A stretch of 64,000 bases of DNA from WTGA01 sp965231865 (GTDB lineage Bacteria; Pseudomonadota; Gammaproteobacteria; Arenicellales; Poriferihabitantaceae), in contig CBDDOJ010000001.1 in assembly GCA_965231865.1 (NCBI GenBank), positions 248,001 through 312,000 on the forward strand. The letters run 5' to 3'. How positions within the stretch are numbered: position 1 is the stretch's first letter; every line of letters begins with the position of its first letter. The notes under the pieces were generated by a model, which saw nothing but the letters and a program-made list of their open reading frames with translations, had not been told where the DNA came from and made no database searches. The translations under genes were made by a program, and so were the position numbers. Below, in pieces: positions 53,519-62,975 of this stretch.

Positions 53519-54934
53519 ATGCCGAAGCGGATTCCCGAACAAGAGCTCGATGCCATTCTCGCCGTCGTGGCGGCCTACCCGGAAGGCGTACCGGTCCGTA
53601 CCATCCGCGAGGGACTGCCCTACGAACTGCCGCCGCGGATGTTGCAGCGCCGCCTCGCCCTGCTGGTGGAACAAAAGCGGCTGATTGCCGAAGGGCAGCA
53701 CAAGGGCCGTCGCTATTGCGTACCCGTCACCATCACCGATAAAGTTAAACGGGCCGGGGCCAGCGCGGCCAGCATGAGTGGCGCGGGTAGCGCGGGCGCG
53801 ACCATCGAATATGTGCCGATCTCGCCAGAGGCAGAGACAATCAAGCAGGCGATTCGCGCGCCGATCCAGGAACGGCAGCCAGTAGGCTACCAGCGCTCCT
53901 TCCTTGATGACTATCGGCCCAACGTCACCTACTACCTGCCGGCGGAAACGCGTCAACGCCTGCTCGATATGGGTCGTCCGCCCGACAACGAGCGTCCGGC
54001 GGGAACCTACGCCCGAACGATTTACCACCGCCTGCTGATCGATCTGTCCTGGAACTCCAGCCGTCTGGAAGGCAATACCTACTCCCTGCTGGAAACCGAG
54101 CGCCTGCTGGAGCTGGGCGAGGCCGCTGAAGGCAAGGATGCGCTGGAAACACAGATGATCCTGAACCACAAGGCAGCCATTGAATTGCTCGTCGACCAGG
54201 CCGACGAGATCGGCTTCAACCGGTACACTATCCTGAATCTGCACGCCCTGCTCGCGGACAACCTGCTTTCCGACCCCCAGGCCGGCGGCCGTCTGCGACG
54301 CATTCCGGTCGGCATCCGCGGCACGACCTACCATCCGCTGGAAGTGCCGCAACTCATCGAGGAATGCTTCGAGAAAATTCTGGATACTGCGGCCGCAATC
54401 ATAGACCCTTTTGAGCAAGCCTTCTTCGTCCTTGTACACCTCGCCTATTTGCAGGGTTTCGAGGATGTCAACAAGCGGGTCTCCCGCCTCTCGGCGAATA
54501 TCCCGCTCATCCGTGACAATCTCTGCCCCCTGTCCTTCGTGGACATGCCGGAACGAGCCTACATCGACGGCGTGTTGGCCGTCTACGAGTTGAATCGTGT
54601 CGAGCTGTTGCGCGACGTGTTCGTCTGGGCCTACGAGCGCTCCAGCGCGCGGTACTCGGCAGTGCGCCAGTCCTTGGGTGAACCGGACCCGTTCCGCTTG
54701 CATTACCGAACACTGGTCGCCGAGTTGGTCGCCACGGTGGTCCGCACGGGAATGGACAAGAAGACTGCGACTGCACTGATGCGGCAACGTGGGGCAGAGC
54801 AGGTGTCATCAGCGGACCAGGCTCGATTTGTCGAAGTCGTGGAGACCGAGATCATGAGCCTCCACGAAGGCAACATCGCGCGCTACCGCCTGAGGCCGGC
54901 CGACTATCAGGCGTGGCGGAAAGGCTGGCGTTGA
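53519..54934 (+). CDS. Fic-fold protein with degenerate active motif and N-terminal winged helix
   Basis: The first 70 residues (LDAILAVVAAYPEGVPVRTI, LQRRLALLVEQKRLIAEG) look like a winged helix. The Fic domain follows. The inhibitory helix SSRLEGN is conserved (Glu near 184), but the catalytic motif HPFx(D/E)GNGR reads LQGFEDVNKRVSRL: His is Gln (about residue 312), Pro is Gly, and both motif glycines are changed. The NKR ending recalls Doc, yet Doc keeps its His. AMP transfer should be lost; nucleotide binding or a structural role may remain. At 471 residues the frame is complete. It leads an insert with hsdR and SIR2 genes. Confidence 0.82.
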   Translation: MPKRIPEQELDAILAVVAAYPEGVPVRTIREGLPYELPPRMLQRRLALLVEQKRLIAEGQHKGRRYCVPVTITDKVKRAGASAASMSGAGSAGATIEYVPISPEAETIKQAIRAPIQERQPVGYQRSFLDDYRPNVTYYLPAETRQRLLDMGRPPDNERPAGTYARTIYHRLLIDLSWNSSRLEGNTYSLLETERLLELGEAAEGKDALETQMILNHKAAIELLVDQADEIGFNRYTILNLHALLADNLLSDPQAGGRLRRIPVGIRGTTYHPLEVPQLIEECFEKILDTAAAIIDPFEQAFFVLVHLAYLQGFEDVNKRVSRLSANIPLIRDNLCPLSFVDMPERAYIDGVLAVYELNRVELLRDVFVWAYERSSARYSAVRQSLGEPDPFRLHYRTLVAELVATVVRTGMDKKTATALMRQRGAEQVSSADQARFVEVVETEIMSLHEGNIARYRLRPADYQAWRKGWR

Positions 54935-54946
54935 CGGAGATCAAGG

Positions 54947-55519
54947 ATGCTGACACCCGGAGAGCACCAGACCATCCAAGCGAAAATCCTCAAGAAGGCC
55001 GAGCGGCATCGCGGCTTCGGTCTGGACGGTCCCCCGATCGAATGTATCAAAAGCCGCTCTCTGTTCTTCGACGATCTGCTCGATTCCAAGGTGCGGGAGT
55101 TCAAACCGCGCTACGCCGATCACCCCGGGGCACTACTCGGACGGTTCCATCTCTTCCACCCCGACATCTATGGCAACCGTGACTTCGTCGAGCACCTGTG
55201 CAACCGGAGAAAATTCTTCGATCACGAGGAGGACCCCGAGCGTAACCTAATCCTGATTGACAACGAGAATCCCACCCGCAAGGTCTTCGAAGTCACGGAG
55301 GAGTGGGTCTTCCGCAACGGCCACTATGGTACGCGGGAGGATGTCATCTTTTTGACCAACAAGATTCCCGTGCTGGTCATTGAGCACAAGAACGACAAGG
55401 GCAAGGCGATTGCTCTGGGGGTGGACAGATTCGCCGCTGCCACCGCGAGACCCCGGAGCTGTTCGTGTCTCGACTCGTTGGTCGTGATCGGTTGCGCACC
55501 TCTGAAGAGGCCTGCCTAA
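54947..55519 (+). pseudogene. HsdR N-terminal fragment (type I restriction endonuclease subunit)
   Basis: This starts MLTPGEHQTIQAKILKKAER and has the HsdR N-terminal nuclease motifs EVTEEWVFRNGHYGTREDVI and PVLVIEHKNDKGKAIALGVD, with the D...ExK residues in place. Just after GVD the homologous sequence leaves the frame. The expected QIRR-HRETPELFVSRL is found in a neighbouring frame (IRRCHRETPELFVSRL), consistent with one lost base near 55428. The helicase and C-terminal parts (about 800 residues) are absent, and the following SIR2 gene starts right at its end. No hsdM or hsdS is present. It cannot restrict DNA as a translocase, though a nuclease stub could be made. Confidence 0.8.
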
Positions 55520-58500
55520 GTGCAGTTCGTCCGCAATGGTCCTGAAATACCCGAACGCCTGCTGCAGGCGCATGAGGACGGGCGCGTGGTGTTCTTCTGC
55601 GGCGCAGGCATCTCCTACCCGGCCGGTCTGCCGGGCTTTTCGGATCTTGTCAAGAAGCTTTACGCAACCCTTAAAGGCGAACCCAACGTAACACAAAATG
55701 CGGTGATCAAGGCGAAACAGTTCGACACCGCTATTAGCTTGCTGGAAGCGGACGTCGTCGGTGGCCGCAAGATCGTGCGCCAAGCTCTGGTGAGCATCCT
55801 GTCCCCTAACTTCGGTGCCCGGAACGCAACTTCGACTCACGAGGCCTTGCTGATACTTGGTAAGAACCGTGAGGGCAACACGCGGCTTATCACCACAAAC
55901 TTCGATCGTCTCTTCGATGAAGTAATTGCGGCAAAGGAACTGACCATCGAACGCTTTCAGGCCCCGTTGCTACCGATGCCGAAGAACCGCTGGGACGGCC
56001 TGGTATATCTACATGGCCTACTCAGTGCCGCGCCGACCCCGAGCGAATTGGACCGGCTGGTGGTCTCCAGCGGCGATTTTGGCCTAGCCTATCTCACGGA
56101 ACGCTGGGCAGCGCGCTTCGTCAGCGAGTTATTTCGCAATTACACCGTGTGTTTCGTCGGCTACAGCATCGACGACCCGGTGTTGCGCTACATGACGGAC
56201 GCACTGGCCGCCGACCGACTGCTTGGTGAATCACCGCCGGAGATGTTCGCGTTCGGCAGCTTTTCCAAGGGCAAGGAAGATGTACAAGCCAACGAGTGGC
56301 GGACCAAGAACGTCACGCCCATCCTCTACCGCATGCACAATCGCCATGCCTATCTGCACAAGACCTTGCGCATCTGGGCAGAAACCTACCGGGACGGCGT
56401 GCGCGGCAAGGAGCACATAGTGGTCGAACACGCTATCGCGCGCCCGCTGGAGAGCACCCAGCAGGACGACTTCGTCGGCCGATTGTTGTGGGCGATAAGC
56501 GACCCCAGCGGCTTGCCGGCACAACGCTTTGCTGAGTTGGACCCGGTTCCGTCGCTGGATTGGCTGGAGTCCTTTAGCGAGAAGCGCTACCAGCACTCCG
56601 ACCTGAAGAGTTTTGGCGTCCCGCCCAGGGCGACCGTAGATGACACACTTACCTTCAGTCTGATCGATCGGCCTTCACCTTATTCCTTGGCGCCATGGAT
56701 GTGTATTGTCGAGGCCAGAGTGCGCAGCAAACGCTGGGACGATGTTATGCGACACTTGGCGCACTGGATGATCCGGCATCTCGACGATCCGGCGCTGCTC
56801 CTGTGGCTGGTCAAGTACGACGATCAGCTACATGACGATATGGTCTGTCTAATCGAACATCGTCTGGACGAGTTGGCCGAGCTAGAACGTAAGGACAACA
56901 GGGAGAAGTTAGCACGCATTCGCGAAAACGCACCCAAGGCAATCCCCGGCCCGCTGATGCGCACCTTGTGGAGACTACTGTTGACCGGACGTGTAAAATC
57001 ATGGCTGCACGACTTCGACCTATATCGCTGGCATAACCGCTTCGAACGCGATGGCCTCACTGTCACCCTACGCTTGGAACTGCGCGAAATGCTGACACCG
57101 CGCATATCGTTGCGCGAGCCGTTGCGCTGGCCAGCCGAGGAAGACAACAGCCACGAGCCAAAGCGCATCAAGGATCTGGTCGAATGGGAGATTGTTCTAT
57201 CGACGAAGTACGTTCATTCCAGCCTGCGCGAATTGCCTAAAGACAAGCACTGGACCTCCGCATTGCCGGAACTGCTGTCCGAATTTAGCGCATTACTGCG
57301 CGACGCGCTCGATTTGATGCGAGAGCTCGGCGGCGCCGAGGACAGAAGGGATTGGTCCTATGTGGATCAGCCCTCTATCAGCAAGCACCCGCAGAACAAG
57401 AACTTCCGCGACTGGACAGCCTTGATCGACCTGACCCGGGATGCCTGGCTCGCCACGGCGGTGCAGACACCGGGGCGGGCGGCGCGTGTGGCCGAATCCT
57501 GGTGGAACACGCCCTACCCGCTGTTCCGACGTCTCGCCTTTTTTGCGGCGGCACAAGGCGATGTGTTATCCCATCACCGTGCGCTCGACTGGCTACTGGC
57601 CGACACGCACTGGCTGTGGTCGGAGGAGACCCAACGGGAAACCATACGCTTGCTGGTTGCACTGGCACCGCGTCTCGATGAAACGATGCTTCTGGAATTG
57701 GAACAGACCGTTCTCGCCGGACCTCCCCGTGAGAACGACATTGAGCCCGAGCGCTGGAATCGGATCGTAGACCGCAAAATCTGGCTACGGCTGGCGAAGA
57801 TAAGCGAAACCGGCGCCGTCTTGGGTTCGACCGGCAAGGAACGGCTGGTGCAGCTTTCGGCTCAGTATCCGAGGTGGAAGCTAGCACCGGATCAGAGCGA
57901 TGAGTTTTCTTTCTGGATGGGCGATGGTGGCGAGTGGCGTAAGTTCGTCGCCTCACCGCGTCGCCGTCGCGAGCTGATCGAGTGGCTCAGACAACCACCC
58001 AGCACAGATCACTGGCAGGAAGACGACTGGCGGCAGCGCTGCCGTGATGACTTCTCGACTACCGCTTGTGCCTTGTGCGCCTTGGCCAAGGAAGGTGTCT
58101 GGCCGACAAATCGCTGGCGCGAGGCCCTTCCGGCCTGGTCAGAAGAAAAACACCTGAGGCGCTCCTGGCGCTACATGGCACCAGTGTTGACCACCGCGCC
58201 TGACGATATGCTGCAATCTCTTGCCCATGGTGTCAGTGGGTGGTTGCAAACAATTGCCAAGACATTCGAAGGACACGAAGCACATTTCTTCACGCTCACA
58301 AGCCGTATCCTGGAACTAGATCATCAGGACGGAGTGTATACCGACGAACCGGTAATGAGCGCCATCAATCATCCCGTAGGTCATACCACGGACGCATTGC
58401 TGCACTGGTGGTATCGCCGCCCGCCGGAGGATGGGCAAGGCTTGCCAGAGGCAATCAAGGTCACTTTCTCCGAGCTTTGTGATACCCGGATTGATCGTTT

Positions 58501-59287
58501 TAGGCATGGCCGTGTGTTGCTAGCCGCCCGTATCATCCCGCTGTTCCGCGTGGACCGAGATTGGGCGATACAACACCTGTTGCCGCTTTTCGAATGGCAA
58601 CGCTCCGAGGTCGAAGCGCGAGCAGCCTGGAAAGGCTTCCTTTGGTCACCGCGGTTGTACCGCCCCTTGATGGAAAAGCTCAAGCCGGCCTTCCTCGATA
58701 CCGCGAAGCATTACGCGGAATTGGGCAAGTACGGCCAGCAATACGCATCACTACTGACATTCGCTGCCCTCGACCCGGATGACACAATCACCAACACCGA
58801 ACTGGCGGCCGCCACCCGCTCGCTGCCTCCGGATGGCTTGCACGATACAGCTCAAACTCTGGTGAGGGCTCTTGAGGGTGCGGACGACCAACGTGCCGAT
58901 TACTGGACCAACCGGGTCGCCCCGTATCTGCGTGTCATCTGGCCCAAGACACGAGACAACTTTTCACTCGCCATCGCCGAAAGCTTCGGCCTCCTGTGCG
59001 TGGCGGCACAGGAGGCGTTCGATAAAGCGTTGGATCAGCTCCGAGCTTGGCTCCAACCGCTGATCGACCCGCACTATCTGGTGCATCGACTTCATGAGGC
59101 TGACCTCTGCGACAAGTTTCCGAAGGAGACTCTGGACTTTCTGAGCTTGGTAATTGGCGACCAGACACAATGGCTACCACGGGATCTCATCACCTGCTTG
59201 AAAGCCATCAACACATCGGCGCCGGAGCTCGCGACAGACCCACGCTATGAACGGCTTATGACGTATTCGCGTCAACACGGACAATGA
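55520..59287 (+). CDS. SIR2-domain defence-type protein with large C-terminal DUF4020-like region
   Basis: The 1255-residue protein starts (GTG) with a SIR2 domain. VVFFCGAGISYPAGLPGFSD holds the GAGIS NAD loop (28-32), LITTNFDRLFDEV the NAD-contacting Asn-Asp, VYLHGLL the catalytic-type His near residue 164, and VCFVGYSIDDPVLRYM closes the fold. The remaining 950 residues are helical, Trp- and Arg-rich and without a catalytic motif, resembling the DUF4020-like tail of defence sirtuins. Proteins of this type (compare DSR, Thoeris ThsA) deplete NAD+ on phage infection. The tail is the likely sensor. It stands alone after the hsdR stub and has G+C-rich, host-unlike codon use. Confidence 0.82.
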   Translation: MQFVRNGPEIPERLLQAHEDGRVVFFCGAGISYPAGLPGFSDLVKKLYATLKGEPNVTQNAVIKAKQFDTAISLLEADVVGGRKIVRQALVSILSPNFGARNATSTHEALLILGKNREGNTRLITTNFDRLFDEVIAAKELTIERFQAPLLPMPKNRWDGLVYLHGLLSAAPTPSELDRLVVSSGDFGLAYLTERWAARFVSELFRNYTVCFVGYSIDDPVLRYMTDALAADRLLGESPPEMFAFGSFSKGKEDVQANEWRTKNVTPILYRMHNRHAYLHKTLRIWAETYRDGVRGKEHIVVEHAIARPLESTQQDDFVGRLLWAISDPSGLPAQRFAELDPVPSLDWLESFSEKRYQHSDLKSFGVPPRATVDDTLTFSLIDRPSPYSLAPWMCIVEARVRSKRWDDVMRHLAHWMIRHLDDPALLLWLVKYDDQLHDDMVCLIEHRLDELAELERKDNREKLARIRENAPKAIPGPLMRTLWRLLLTGRVKSWLHDFDLYRWHNRFERDGLTVTLRLELREMLTPRISLREPLRWPAEEDNSHEPKRIKDLVEWEIVLSTKYVHSSLRELPKDKHWTSALPELLSEFSALLRDALDLMRELGGAEDRRDWSYVDQPSISKHPQNKNFRDWTALIDLTRDAWLATAVQTPGRAARVAESWWNTPYPLFRRLAFFAAAQGDVLSHHRALDWLLADTHWLWSEETQRETIRLLVALAPRLDETMLLELEQTVLAGPPRENDIEPERWNRIVDRKIWLRLAKISETGAVLGSTGKERLVQLSAQYPRWKLAPDQSDEFSFWMGDGGEWRKFVASPRRRRELIEWLRQPPSTDHWQEDDWRQRCRDDFSTTACALCALAKEGVWPTNRWREALPAWSEEKHLRRSWRYMAPVLTTAPDDMLQSLAHGVSGWLQTIAKTFEGHEAHFFTLTSRILELDHQDGVYTDEPVMSAINHPVGHTTDALLHWWYRRPPEDGQGLPEAIKVTFSELCDTRIDRFRHGRVLLAARIIPLFRVDRDWAIQHLLPLFEWQRSEVEARAAWKGFLWSPRLYRPLMEKLKPAFLDTAKHYAELGKYGQQYASLLTFAALDPDDTITNTELAAATRSLPPDGLHDTAQTLVRALEGADDQRADYWTNRVAPYLRVIWPKTRDNFSLAIAESFGLLCVAAQEAFDKALDQLRAWLQPLIDPHYLVHRLHEADLCDKFPKETLDFLSLVIGDQTQWLPRDLITCLKAINTSAPELATDPRYERLMTYSRQHGQ

Positions 59288-59299
59288 CATACCAAGCCA

Positions 59300-59339
59300 A
59301 AGATTCTTCGGTGTTGACAGGCTTGAAGCGAAGAATCTT
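59300..59339. terminator. 11-base inverted repeat after the SIR2 gene
   Basis: AAGATTCTTCG (59300-59310) and CGAAGAATCTT (59329-59339) pair perfectly around an 18-base loop, 13 bases past the SIR2 stop and before the convergent ppx end. There is no T run, so it may be a bidirectional weak terminator or mark the edge of the inserted block. Confidence 0.5.
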
Positions 59340-59391
59340 CCTCAAATAAATGCCAGCGGAACGACCGACACCTATCTGTCAACCCGCCCGA

Positions 59392-60891
59392 TTATCCGTC
59401 GATGATTTCGACAGACAATTCCATTGCGACGGACTGCAGATATTCCCGTTCTGTTTCAAGATCAAAGAGCGTAAGCGGGTGTGCCCGTACCCACTTTTCG
59501 GGGAGTTGCAATTTCAATTCCCTTTTCTTTGGCCTTAATCGAATGTGTGACAGACCAATCGGAGTCCTTCCCCGGTAAAAGGTTACGGCAAGGCGTAGCA
59601 ATACGGTCAAATAAACCACTTTTTTTCTCCAGACCTTCGACAACCACTTTATCTGCCGGACATTGATTTCCTGCCGATGATTCAGGACCAACAAGGAGAG
59701 AATCCTTTGAACATGACGGGAAAATCCATCAATGTCACTGTTTTCAATAATGTAGGCACTGTGCTGGTTGTACTGACTGTAGGAAATGGTGATTCCGACC
59801 TCGTGCAACTGAGCCGCCCAGATAAGCAACTTTCGGTCAATATCGGATGACAGATTCCATTTTCCAGCGACCTGGCCCAAAAACAAAAGCACAAGCTGTT
59901 CTATCCTTCGAGATTGATCCGGGTCGGTCTTGAATTGGGCCAGCAACGCACTGACTCCCTGAAATCGCGAGTCTTCATTGTGTAAGCGGTTGATTAATTC
60001 ATACGCAACCCCTTCCCGTAACGCTCCTTCCGACGCCTCCATTCGATCAATCTGCAGAGCATCGAAAATCGTCTCCAAAATAATATACCCCCCCACCAGA
60101 ACCGGGCGCCTTTGCTCCGTGATCAAGTCCAGATTCCTCCAATGCCCGGCTTCCAGTAACCATGCCCTGGTTTTCTGCAGGCTTTCCGGGGATATCCAGT
60201 CCTGCCTCAGCCCCAGGGAAATGCCGAGTCGGTCAATGGCTTTAATCGTGCCCGACGTGCCAACGGCCTCATCCCAACCGTCCTGTTGATACAGTGCCAC
60301 CACGGTTTCCAGCTTGCGAAGTATGAAAGTCCGAGCCTGCAGAAGTCGGTGGTCAGAGATATGGCCATCCGGGAAGAACCGTCTGCTGATGCTGACACAA
60401 CCCATATACAGGCTGTCCATGCGCATGGGCTTGAAGCCCTGACCTATGATGAGTTCAGTGCTGCCACCTCCAATGTCAACCACCAGCCGCTTTTTCCCAC
60501 TCGTTGCAAGATCAAATGCGGCCCCAAGATAGACCAGCCTTGCCTCTTCGTGCCCCGATATGACTGAAATTGGATGCCCAAGACTGGCCTCGGCTTCCTG
60601 GAGAAACGCTCTGCTGTTTTTGGCTGCCCGCAATGTGTTGGTCCCAACCGCTCTTATCCGATCCATCGGAATATTCTTCAATCGCTGCCTGAAACGCTGA
60701 AGACATTCGAGTGCCCGGTCTTGTGCCTCCCGGGACAGATGGTTGTTTTCATCCAGACCGGCCCCCAATCGGACCATCTCCTTTACCCGGTCGATGAGTT
60801 TGGTATGGCCCTGCCTCCCCTCCTCGGCAATCACCATGTGGAAGCTGTTTGATCCAAGATCAACGGCGGCAACATACTTTTCGACACTCAT
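59392..60891 (-). CDS. ppx: Exopolyphosphatase / guanosine pentaphosphate phosphohydrolase
   Basis: The enzyme releases phosphate from polyphosphate chains and, in GppA-type members, converts pppGpp to ppGpp. The 499-residue protein has the ASKHA nucleotide/phosphate loop YVAAVDLGSNSFHMVIAEE, then VISGHEEARLVYLGAAFD, VVDIGGGSTELIIG and VGTSGTIKAI, and a C-terminal HD-like helical domain (LIWAAQLHEVGITISYSQYN with HSAYIIEN). Sequence alone does not separate Ppx from GppA; the length suits both. No ppk lies nearby. It marks the right border of the 53.4-59.3 kb insert. Confidence 0.92.
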   Translation of the reverse strand: MSVEKYVAAVDLGSNSFHMVIAEEGRQGHTKLIDRVKEMVRLGAGLDENNHLSREAQDRALECLQRFRQRLKNIPMDRIRAVGTNTLRAAKNSRAFLQEAEASLGHPISVISGHEEARLVYLGAAFDLATSGKKRLVVDIGGGSTELIIGQGFKPMRMDSLYMGCVSISRRFFPDGHISDHRLLQARTFILRKLETVVALYQQDGWDEAVGTSGTIKAIDRLGISLGLRQDWISPESLQKTRAWLLEAGHWRNLDLITEQRRPVLVGGYIILETIFDALQIDRMEASEGALREGVAYELINRLHNEDSRFQGVSALLAQFKTDPDQSRRIEQLVLLFLGQVAGKWNLSSDIDRKLLIWAAQLHEVGITISYSQYNQHSAYIIENSDIDGFSRHVQRILSLLVLNHRQEINVRQIKWLSKVWRKKVVYLTVLLRLAVTFYRGRTPIGLSHIRLRPKKRELKLQLPEKWVRAHPLTLFDLETEREYLQSVAMELSVEIIDG

Positions 60892-61284
60892 TGTTTTCGT
60901 ACTCTACGGGGCTGGCTGGATAGGGTCATAAAAAATCTTTCAACAGAATCCGGTTCGCAATGGAACCAGTGGTTCTTTCATCAAAATATTGACCCGTCAG
61001 GCAAGGTCCAGATCGAATTTTCACCAGTGAAATGGGGTCGTCAGCTTCGCGTGATCCGGAGTCGATAACGCCTATGCTGCCCACGCGGCCTGTTGCTCAT
61101 TGCCCTGCCCCTCCTTCCATCGAATTGGGGTAGAATCATACCGTGTGCATCAATATCTGTAAATTAATTTGAGGAATGAACCGCTAGTGACTGAATTTCC
61201 GTTGGAAAACTCACATCTTGAATTGATCGTTAATGCGGGACGGTACCAGGCGTCTTCCCCTTTATAACTCCAGGAGACCGAATC
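60892..61284. other. Gap of about 390 bases, no gene seen
   Basis: This is the upstream region of ppx on one side and of the Uma2-type gene on the other. No frame longer than about 60 codons and no family resemblance were found. The right end contains AGGAG at 61272-61276, the ribosome site for the Uma2-type gene. Confidence 0.45.
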
Positions 61285-61869
61285 ATAACCACGAAAGCGA
61301 CAGCAAGAGCCACGCAATTATCGAAACCCGCGTCCTACCAGGATGTGCTGGATGCGCCCCCCCACAAGGTGGCCGAGATCATAGACGGAACCCTGCACAT
61401 GAATCCGCGACCCGCGCCCAGACATGCATGGGCTAGTTCAGGTCTCGAAGCAAGTATCGCACAGCCATACAACTATGGTCGTGGCGGACCGGGTGGCTGG
61501 TGGGTCGTCTTTGAGCCGGAGTTACACTTGGGTTCGGACATCCTGGTTCCTGATCTGGCGGGCTGGCGCCGGGAACGAATGCCGGACTATCCCGACGAGG
61601 CATATTTCTCTCTGAGCCCGGATTGGGTATGCGAGGTCCTCTCGCTCTCGACCAGAGCGCTGGATAAGGGAAGGAAGCGTGACATCTATGCCCGGGAAGG
61701 CGTTGCACACCTCTGGTTCGTTGACCCCGATGCCCGAACTCTGGAGGCTTTTGAGTTGAGAGAGAGTCAATGGGTTTTGCTAAAGACTCTGACGGGCAAC
61801 GACCCCGTCTCCCTGCCACCCTTCGATGCGATCAGTTTCAGCCTTGGCGACCTGTGGCCCGATTCGTGA
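61285..61869 (+). CDS. Uma2-family (DUF820) putative endonuclease, start codon damaged
   Basis: The family has a PD-(D/E)xK nuclease fold. The acidic residues can be placed in DILVPDLAGWRRERMPD and DWVCEVLSLSTRALDKGRKR, followed by the typical HLWFVDPDARTLEAFELRES. Family-like sequence begins upstream of any normal start: ITTKATARATQLSKPASYQD directly follows AGGAG and an 8-base spacer, but the start position reads ATA (61285-61287) where ATG is expected. Translation could use ATA weakly or fall back on GTG at 61345, losing 20 residues. Otherwise the gene is intact. These proteins occur as many genomic copies in some bacteria; their role is unclear. Confidence 0.72.
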   Translation: MTTKATARATQLSKPASYQDVLDAPPHKVAEIIDGTLHMNPRPAPRHAWASSGLEASIAQPYNYGRGGPGGWWVVFEPELHLGSDILVPDLAGWRRERMPDYPDEAYFSLSPDWVCEVLSLSTRALDKGRKRDIYAREGVAHLWFVDPDARTLEAFELRESQWVLLKTLTGNDPVSLPPFDAISFSLGDLWPDS

Positions 61870-61941
61870 TGCCGTTTGGCCTGCGTATTGACCCTGGTTG
61901 TGTCGCTGAATGTGCTGTTTCCATGTTTGCCAGTGGCTTGT

Positions 61942-62853
61942 CTATCCAATGCGTTTTCTTAAATCCTTAATGAAGTGCGGAAGCGACAAAATGGTGGTGC
62001 CGTGGGAGGGGGATTTGTCCTCGCCAGTGTACACAACGAATTTTTCTTGACCATCAGGTCATCACACGCCATGTGAAACCCTTTTTTGAGTGTTGGCGCG
62101 CGACTGGCCTTGATCTCAACCGCTCAATAGTCATCCAACCCAAATACAAGGACCAGATCAATTTCAACCCCGGCAGATGTGCGATAGAAAAAGGGATGAA
62201 CACCGAATAGGAAGACTGCAAGAATATGCTCCATGACAAAGCCTTCCCAACTCTTTCCCAAAACGGGATGACCCAGTAACGCCCCGTAGTTGGGTATTCG
62301 TAAAAGAGCATGCACAATGCCACTGTCTCGGACATAGGTTCGTGGAGATTTCACAAGCCGCTTTTTGACATTTCCATACCAGGGCTCCAGTCTGCGGACC
62401 AAAAATAAATCAACCATCATACCCAGATACCGACTGACCGTTACGCTCGTTACATCCAATGAGTCTGCCAGCTTTGAAGCATTGAGTAATTCACCCTGGA
62501 TGTGGGCGAGCATTGTCCAAAAGCGCTGGAGCGCTGCGGCGGAAATACGCGGCCCCAATTGTGGAATATCGTGCTCCAGATAGGTACGGATAAAGTGTTG
62601 ACGCCAATCATGACTGGCTTCATCAGTGGACGCTGCATAGCTGTCCGGGAATCCACCGCGCATCCATAGTTTTTACAAGGGCCCGCCTTGGGGCTTTTCA
62701 ATTTCAAATGGATCAAGGCCCGTCAATTCGGCATAGTGAATCCGCCCTGCAAGACTTTCAGAGCTTTGTTTGAGCAATTCCTTGGACGCAGAACCCAGAA
62801 TTAGAAAACGACCGTTGCCGCACCGCATCAACTCCCGGTAATGGTGTCATGCG
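61942..62853 (-). pseudogene. DUF4143 ATPase-family protein, multiply broken
   Basis: Traces run RELMRCGNGRFLILGSASKE, then LAGRIHYAELTGLDPFEIEK to a TAA (62673-62675). The longest frame follows, with LWMRGGFPDSYAA, TYLEHDIPQLGPRISAAALQ and VKSPRTYVRDSGIVHALLRI, up to a TGA at 62124. Beyond it comes AVEIKASRAPTLKKGFHMAC, then a shift into EKFVVYTGEDKSPSH and IKDLRKRIG. The N-terminal third with the Walker A motif is missing. Two nonsense codons, one frameshift and a 5' deletion make it clearly dead. DUF4143 proteins are AAA-type ATPases of unknown role. The right limit is approximate. Confidence 0.8.
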
Positions 62854-62927
62854 ACCCACGGAAAAACTTTTAATTGCTTTAGTCGGCTCTTCAGGGCAGA
62901 CAAGCTTGCTTCTCTGTCAAAAGCAGG

Positions 62928-62949
62928 TATGCTGTTAATAGCATATTAA
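62928..62949. promoter_or_regulatory. Palindromic operator of the hipBA-like operon
   Basis: TATGCT (62928-62933) and AGCATA (62940-62945) form an inverted pair, overlapped by TTAATA/TATTAA (62935-62949). They end 27 bases before the hipB ATG. E. coli HipB binds TATCC-N8-GGATA palindromes, so a HipB operator here is likely. Confidence 0.55.
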
Positions 62950-62975
62950 CCAATATAAAAGGTAATTCAAAGAAT

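Noticed and set aside
53435..54787. A 450-codon frame antisense to the Fic-fold gene
   Set aside because: It lacks recognisable motifs and has an odd composition, while the plus strand carries clear Fic motifs; a codon-bias shadow.
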